Virus record (IMG/VR): IMGVR_UViG_3300042385_000351
Coordinates: 1-34,353 of that record
Reading direction: 5' to 3' (one strand)
From: a virus
DNA length: 34,353 nucleotides
Within the stretch, counting starts at the first letter, position 1. Every line of letters starts with the position of its first letter. This document shows positions 31,066-34,353 of the stretch, one piece after another. The notes below the pieces were generated by a model. That model was not told the DNA's origin and did no database searches. It saw nothing but the letters and a program-made list of their open reading frames with translations. Position numbers and translations under genes: made by a program.

Positions 31066-31204
31066 TTTGCTTTCCGTTGTATATTCGTGTTGCTTCTACA
31101 CTGAGCGACAATACGGCAGTTGCATTGATACGACAAGCGATGTTCAAAACAATCCACTTAGCGATGTATGCAGTGATACGTTCTTTGCGACTTAAATTCA
31201 TCAT
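31055..31204 (-). CDS. Very small protein with hydrophobic middle
   Basis: A 49-residue frame (MMNLSRKERITAYIAKWIV onward) with a strong AGGAGG 5 nt before the first ATG. The ATGATGA start overlaps the TGA of the metalloprotease-like gene, and the end overlaps the phosphoesterase start by 11 nt. The middle (YIAKWIVLNIACRI) could be an amphipathic or short membrane helix. It fills the only gap between two well-coupled genes, which makes it credible. Family unknown. Confidence 0.72.
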   Translation of the reverse strand: MMNLSRKERITAYIAKWIVLNIACRINATAVLSLSVEATRIYNGKQNAS

Positions 31205-31671
31205 GCTGCCTCCTGTGCTGCACACCACTTGTGATAAAGACCGACTTCGCGACCATATGCCTCGATCTCCCAAGGAGAATCGAAATAGGCATCTTCCTTG
31301 CCCTTTGGTTTCCAGATTTGACCCATCCACTTGCTGTAGATTTTGAGACCACCACGAGCAGCGACCGCATGACCAGTCGCGAGTTCGTTCTTCGCGTGTT
31401 GCTTGACGTGAACCATCTCGTGACCAAGAACCTTGATCATTTCATTCACGTCTTGGTTCTTGAGACCGATCGTGAACCAGCGAGGGTTCTTCGTGCCGTC
31501 CTCATCGACGCACTCACCTTCGAGGTCAAAGTTTTTCCAAACTTCGATATCTAGTGTCAGATTTTGAACCATACGAGGGTCCATCAGTTGCGCTGCAAAA
31601 AACTCTGCTGCTTTAATCAACTTCGCTTTCTCGGCGCGACGACCAATCATTCCCGTTACTGTGATATTCAT
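31201..31671 (-). CDS. Metalloprotease-like protein (HExxH)
   Basis: The ATG at 31671 (MNITVTGMIG) is chosen because AAGGAA is upstream; a TTG 7 codons before is possible. The 156-residue product has HEMVHVKQH (HExxH) at about residues 83-91, with Trp/Tyr-rich flanks and a terminal WEIEAYGREVGLYHKW, reminiscent of SprT-like zinc metalloproteins. A third zinc ligand, probably the Glu in the WEIEAYGRE helix, is likely. Such small phage proteins may cleave or bind host proteins; substrate unknown. Its promoter lies at 31700-31728. Confidence 0.78.
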   Translation of the reverse strand: MNITVTGMIGRRAEKAKLIKAAEFFAAQLMDPRMVQNLTLDIEVWKNFDLEGECVDEDGTKNPRWFTIGLKNQDVNEMIKVLGHEMVHVKQHAKNELATGHAVAARGGLKIYSKWMGQIWKPKGKEDAYFDSPWEIEAYGREVGLYHKWCAAQEAA

Positions 31672-31699
31672 ATTCAATTCCTTCATAACCAATACAGAC

Positions 31700-31728
31700 A
31701 GTATACCCTAAAACGCAACAGAAGTCAA
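31700..31728 (-). promoter_or_regulatory. Promoter of the metalloprotease-like gene
   Basis: TTGACT (31728-31723), 17-nt spacer ending TAGGG and TATACT (31705-31700). The TGA stop of the preceding gene (31727-31725) is inside the -35 hexamer. Confidence 0.76.
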
Positions 31729-31934
31729 GCCCCTATTAGGTCGTCAAGCACAATATTAATTATTTCTTCGAAGTCATCATCAGGGTGAAGGCGAGTTCCT
31801 GCCCAGACATTCATCATAAGTCCATCAACATATTCACGGAGTTCTTCACCATGAGTACCAGAGACGCATTCATAGATGTAGTCAAAGGCATCAGGTGCAA
31901 TGGCGAGAGCATCAAGTATTTTTTGTTCAGTCAT
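31725..31934 (-). CDS. Small acidic protein
   Basis: Start chosen at ATG 31934 (MTEQKILDALAIAPDAF), with AAGGAAA upstream; the longer frame reaches into the promoter. The 69-residue acidic product is probably helical (FDYIYECVSGTHGEELREYVDGLMMNVWAG) and ends DDDFEEIINIVLDDLIGA. No recognised domain. It has its own promoter and is followed, across an overlapping -35 box, by the metalloprotease-like gene. Confidence 0.7.
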   Translation of the reverse strand: MTEQKILDALAIAPDAFDYIYECVSGTHGEELREYVDGLMMNVWAGTRLHPDDDFEEIINIVLDDLIGA

Positions 31935-31961
31935 ATCAATTTCCTTTTTTATCATATACAC

Positions 31962-31990
31962 AGTATACCCCAAAACAAGGCAGAAGTCAA
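31962..31990 (-). promoter_or_regulatory. Promoter of the 69-residue gene
   Basis: TTGACT (31990-31985), 17-nt spacer ending TGGGG and TATACT (31967-31962). It belongs to the GGGTATACT subclass shared by the copies at 14612, 14855, 31700 and 33776. The stop of the SGNH-like gene is about 22 nt upstream. Confidence 0.78.
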
Positions 31991-32012
31991 GCCCTCATTT
32001 GTCTTTTTTCAA

Positions 32013-32765
32013 TTATATTTTGTCCAAAAAACGAGAAGCAACCACTTCGTTCCACTCTCTCCCTGGATGCATCAGGTCTCGACCCTCAATGCGATTGATC
32101 GTTAAATCACCACTAACATTCTCCATTGGCATCTCTATTAGCGGAACGCCAATGCTATTACAGATGGTCTGAACCCCCATCACGTTCTTCAACTGATTCA
32201 TCTCTGCGTTAGCAGGGTGCGACAACCAACCATGGTAAAATTCGTTAATCTTGGCAGTAACAGAATCTGGTAGATACGATGCATTCGGCATAATATTCAG
32301 AATATGGTTATCCAACACGATTTCCATCCTCCCTACTTTGGGTGTTAGCATCATAACATACTTCGGACGCAATAGTGGAATCCAGTGGTGTGCCAAACGA
32401 AAACACGTATCCGACGACCCCGCTCCTATACCAAGGTTATAATGACGAAGTCCAAGGCTACTCGCTACTTTATACGTCCAACTACTTTCTAGATCTACAC
32501 CTATCCCTGCAGTAAGGGAACACCCAAGGAAAAGCACAGAGTCGTTCGGTTCGTAAGTAAACTCCTCAGACCGAAACCCATCTTTATTGAATGTGTAAGA
32601 AATACTGTCTCGCGTCCATCCATACTCCTCTAGCAATGCTCGTTTTGCTGGGTCTGCCATGTTGGCATCAAAACGGTCTTCAGAGTCAGACTGACTCCAC
32701 TTTACCGTCTTGCCTGCATGTCCGAGGTTTATACTATACCAACTTTGTCCGTAACTCTTAGTCAT
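32013..32765 (-). CDS. SGNH-hydrolase-like protein, second copy
   Basis: A 250-residue soluble protein with an SGNH signature: SVLFLGCSLTAGIGV (block I with Ser), a middle NLGIGAGSSDTCFRLAHHW (block III-like) and the terminal RDLMHPG (D-x-x-H) triad motif. The N-terminal region (GQSWYSINLGHAGKTVKW) may be substrate-binding. It is placed directly after a sulfotransferase-like gene (no gap), so the pair may act on the same sugar or lipid. Compare with the SGNH-like gene at 6363-7214, which has the same GCSxTAG motif but a different context. Confidence 0.75.
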   Translation of the reverse strand: MTKSYGQSWYSINLGHAGKTVKWSQSDSEDRFDANMADPAKRALLEEYGWTRDSISYTFNKDGFRSEEFTYEPNDSVLFLGCSLTAGIGVDLESSWTYKVASSLGLRHYNLGIGAGSSDTCFRLAHHWIPLLRPKYVMMLTPKVGRMEIVLDNHILNIMPNASYLPDSVTAKINEFYHGWLSHPANAEMNQLKNVMGVQTICNSIGVPLIEMPMENVSGDLTINRIEGRDLMHPGREWNEVVASRFLDKI

Positions 32766-33299
32766 TTAACTCTTCCATTGTTTCCATTCTTCTACTGGAA
32801 CCCTCTCCCGAGTTGCCATCAATTGGTTATAAACCTCAACGCATCGTTCCAAGTCCTGTAGAGTGTATACCGAATTCTCTACATAAACATCTGCTGCAGT
32901 TGTAGTATAGTGTCGTGTATTCGTTCGAACAGACTGCTTCTGCATAGTATCTATCCTAGGAATATACTGCTCGAGGTCATAGAAATCTATAATACGAAAA
33001 TTAACATCGATAAAGTCAATGGTAAGAAATCTATTTACTTTTAGATTATGTAGATACGGTGCAGAATGTCGAGCAAACTCCTCGAGTCGTAACTTCGGTG
33101 GTCCATTGCATAAGAATGGCATAGAGGAAACAACACGGTCTATAGGGTTACGAAGAACCAATATGGGATTGTGGTGCAGCATCCAGTCGCGCATACCAAA
33201 CCCGTGTGGTGTTTCCTGTTTAAAGTAGTTAAACATGTTGGTAGACCCACAGCGAAGGTTTGCCATGACAGCACAATTACGATTGCAATGGATAAACAT
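32766..33299 (-). CDS. Sulfotransferase-like protein
   Basis: A 177-residue protein. NLRCGSTNMFNYF (residues about 14-26) stands in the position of the PAPS 5'-phosphosulfate loop, and PILVLRNPIDRVVSSM (about 45-60) matches the 3'-phosphate-binding motif (R-x-P-x-x-R-x-x-S). Later parts (LTIDFIDVNFRIIDFYDLEQYI) fit the alternating beta-strand fold. It is short for the family (typically 250 or more), so it may be a minimal member or a truncated one. Sulfotransferases of marine phages modify glycans or small molecules; the substrate is unknown. Followed immediately by the SGNH-like gene. Confidence 0.72.
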   Translation of the reverse strand: MFIHCNRNCAVMANLRCGSTNMFNYFKQETPHGFGMRDWMLHHNPILVLRNPIDRVVSSMPFLCNGPPKLRLEEFARHSAPYLHNLKVNRFLTIDFIDVNFRIIDFYDLEQYIPRIDTMQKQSVRTNTRHYTTTAADVYVENSVYTLQDLERCVEVYNQLMATRERVPVEEWKQWKS

Positions 33300-33503
33300 G
33301 TTGAACCTTTTAGAGTCCTAATCTGGCCGCAAAAAAATTAATTCGGCATTATATAGGAAAGTGTGTAGCGGGAGAGGGAAGTGTTTTTGATCGAAGACTG
33401 AGACGATGTTGAAGCAAGTGGGCGCTTAACCCCTCGTGCGGCTCGGGTACCTTGTCCAACTTTCCATAGCTCACTTTCTCTGGAGAGAGTACTGCTACCT
33501 CAC
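33300..33503 (-). other. Intergenic region, nothing definite
   Basis: About 200 nt between the sulfotransferase-like gene and the upstream Cys-rich gene. There is an AAAGG ribosome-binding site just before the 33299 ATG and a TATAAT at 33353-33348, but no convincing -35. A small inverted repeat (CTCT/AGAG at about 33476-33488) is visible. No tRNA, and only very short open frames. A noncoding RNA cannot be ruled out. Confidence 0.4.
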
Positions 33504-33746
33504 TTACACGCCACGTGGGACGCGAAGGAGGCGCATGACGTCTTTGTCAAGATAGTCACCCAGAGCAGTCCACTGACGGAAAGCGACACACTCGGTCATT
33601 CGAGCAGCGCAACGGTCGATGTTGGCACAACCTTCGCAGGGAACATCACGTGTGTTCTCTGGGGTGTTCAGGGGAAGGAGGGCATTCGCCGACCGACCCT
33701 TGAGGTAATCTTGTTCACAACCAACGGAGAAATATTCGGTATTCAT
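33504..33746 (-). CDS. Cys-rich small phage protein (likely zinc or Fe-S binding)
   Basis: An 80-residue protein with the motif CEGCANIDRCAARMTECVAFRQW at about 37-59: four cysteines spaced C-x2-C-x5-C-x6-C. The spacing suggests one zinc or iron-sulfur site. I recognise it as a widespread conserved type in marine T4-like phages, with a DKDVMRLLRVPRG-like end. The function is unknown. It has AAAGGAAAAG before the ATG and a strong promoter at 33776-33804. Confidence 0.78.
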   Translation of the reverse strand: MNTEYFSVGCEQDYLKGRSANALLPLNTPENTRDVPCEGCANIDRCAARMTECVAFRQWTALGDYLDKDVMRLLRVPRGV

Positions 33747-33775
33747 AATAACTTTTCCTTTTTAACTATACTACC

Positions 33776-33804
33776 AGTATACCCTATTTTTGGGATAAAG
33801 TCAA
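33776..33804 (-). promoter_or_regulatory. Promoter of the Cys-rich gene
   Basis: TTGACT (33804-33799), 17-nt spacer ending ATAGGG and TATACT (33781-33776), followed by GGTAGTATAG, close to the plus-strand copies at 14612 and 14855. Confidence 0.78.
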
Positions 33805-33808
33805 CAAC

Positions 33809-33961
33809 TCATTTGCCTTTTCCTGAATTAATTTCAATTATCCTGTCCCAATTGATATTGTACGGTAATTTCATGTCGCGGAACTCAATGAGTTGTGCTA
33901 CCTTGTCTTCCGCTTGTTGAAATATCTTGTAAACGTCTGCTAGTGTGTATTCGTAAGCCAT
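33809..33961 (-). CDS. Small phage protein
   Basis: A 50-residue frame from ATG 33961 (MAYEYTLADVYKIFQQAEDK) to TGA, with GAAAGG upstream and its own promoter. It is largely helical, with polar faces (AEDKVAQLIEFRDMKLPYN) and ends INSGKGK. The stop lies 5 nt before the -35 box of the next promoter. I do not recognise a family, but the strong promoter and ribosome-binding site make it a real gene. Confidence 0.68.
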   Translation of the reverse strand: MAYEYTLADVYKIFQQAEDKVAQLIEFRDMKLPYNINWDRIIEINSGKGK

Positions 33962-33994
33962 AATTTAAACCTTTCTTTCAAAGACGACATAGTC

Positions 33995-34023
33995 AGTATA
34001 CCTCGATTTGCTGTGGAAGTCAA
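33995..34023 (-). promoter_or_regulatory. Promoter of the 50-residue gene
   Basis: TTGACT (34023-34018), 17-nt spacer ending TCGAGG and TATACT (34000-33995), followed by GACTATGTCGTCT, identical to the sequence after the promoter at 14549. Confidence 0.78.
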
Positions 34024-34056
34024 CACTTTTCTTCATCTTATTACAAATAAAATGAT

Positions 34057-34080
34057 CCCCCTGCCATTGCTGACAGAGGG
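34057..34080 (-). terminator. Intrinsic-terminator-like hairpin after the last gene
   Basis: A 10-bp stem with GCAA tetraloop on the minus strand (CCCTCTGTCA/TGGCAGGGGG with two G-U pairs), followed by ATCATTTTATTT. It sits between the partial gene at the right edge and the next promoter, so it probably ends that message. The T-run is interrupted, so strength is uncertain. Confidence 0.6.
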
Positions 34081-34119
34081 ACCATGGGGTGCACAGAGAG
34101 GAAAAGGAAAGGAAACTCC

Positions 34120-34353
34120 CTATGCAGCAAACTCTTGGTCGACCCACTCTTGGCGACGAGCATCAGCACGCTTGTTGTATGCATTCGCTTCGACCTGCTG
34201 ATTGGTGAAGTCGACGATGTGGGTCAGTTCGTCCACACCCTTGTCTGCGATGTCCGCGAGACATGCAGAGAGATACCCGAGAACGAAGGAGTTGTTGCCA
34301 TCACCGAGAGTGCGGAGATTGACGAACAACTGGTCGACCAGATCCTTGGTGGA
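34120..34353 (-). CDS. Phage protein, partial at the right edge
   Basis: The frame is open to the end of the window (no ATG is needed before 34353), so the N-terminus lies outside; only 77 residues are visible. The visible part is DQLFVNLRTLGDGNNSFVLGYLSACLADIADKG, then a charged C-terminal helix (NQQVEANAYNKRADARRQEW) ending VDQEFAA. No known motif. A hairpin terminator follows at 34080-34057. Confidence 0.7.
   Translation of the reverse strand, partial: STKDLVDQLFVNLRTLGDGNNSFVLGYLSACLADIADKGVDELTHIVDFTNQQVEANAYNKRADARRQEWVDQEFAA

Noticed and set aside
33348-33353. TATAAT upstream of the sulfotransferase-like gene
   Set aside because: No acceptable -35 hexamer at 16-18 nt; kept only as a remark in the intergenic entry.
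1-34353. CRISPR array, insertion sequence or integrase in the window
   Set aside because: No spaced direct repeats, terminal inverted repeats with transposase, or recombinase motifs were seen.

Overview
This looks like part of the genome of a marine T4-like myovirus. Two adjacent genes match T4 gp59 (helicase loader) and gp33 (late-transcription coactivator). A PhoH-like ATPase, a RecB/Cas4-like exonuclease and many short overlapping genes, nearly all on the minus strand, also fit. The host is probably a marine alphaproteobacterium (SAR11-like) or a picocyanobacterium. The best host clue is a phage-encoded tmRNA of the circularly permuted two-piece type, known from Alphaproteobacteria and some cyanobacteria. 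I cannot decide between the two from this window.

Layout in order of coordinates. 26-4852: replication and transcription core genes (gp59, gp33, a SleB-type cell-wall hydrolase, permuted tmRNA, exonuclease, PhoH, small unknowns). 4867-14518: a long, tightly overlapping operon read right to left: a conserved phage protein, a methyltransferase-like protein, five consecutive radical-SAM proteins with an N-terminal cysteine-rich (twitch/SPASM-like) region, an SGNH-like protein, and a NodU/CmcH-type carbamoyltransferase. 14668-15517: a short plus-strand block of four small genes with its own promoters. 15480-22736: a curli-like export operon: two small membrane proteins, CsgF-like, CsgG-like lipoprotein, two curlin-repeat proteins, a FecR-domain protein and a CHASE2-adenylate/guanylate cyclase. 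22755-30430: two back-to-back four-gene operons that look like a DNA base hypermodification pathway. The first read is TET/JBP-like dioxygenase, class II glutamine amidotransferase, amidoligase and GNAT. The second is a GIY-YIG-like/ParB-like fusion, an unidentified protein, a P-loop kinase and a further conserved protein. 30505-34353: phosphoesterase, metalloprotease-like protein, an SGNH and sulfotransferase-like pair, and small early-type genes.

Regulation. At least 12 copies of a sigma70-like promoter, TTGACT/TTGACA then 16-17 nt then TATAAT/TATACT, occur in the short gaps. In four cases the TGA stop codon of the upstream gene lies inside the -35 hexamer. Two of these promoters (tmRNA; membrane/curli operon) have a -10 that is also the T4-late-type octamer TATAAATA.

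The four most exciting elements are the TET/JBP-amidoligase-kinase island, the five-fold radical-SAM operon, the curli-export operon with its own FecR/CHASE2-cyclase module, and the permuted tmRNA. Functions of the first two systems are inferred from families and gene order, not shown by the sequence. No insertion sequences, CRISPR arrays or ordinary tRNA genes were seen.
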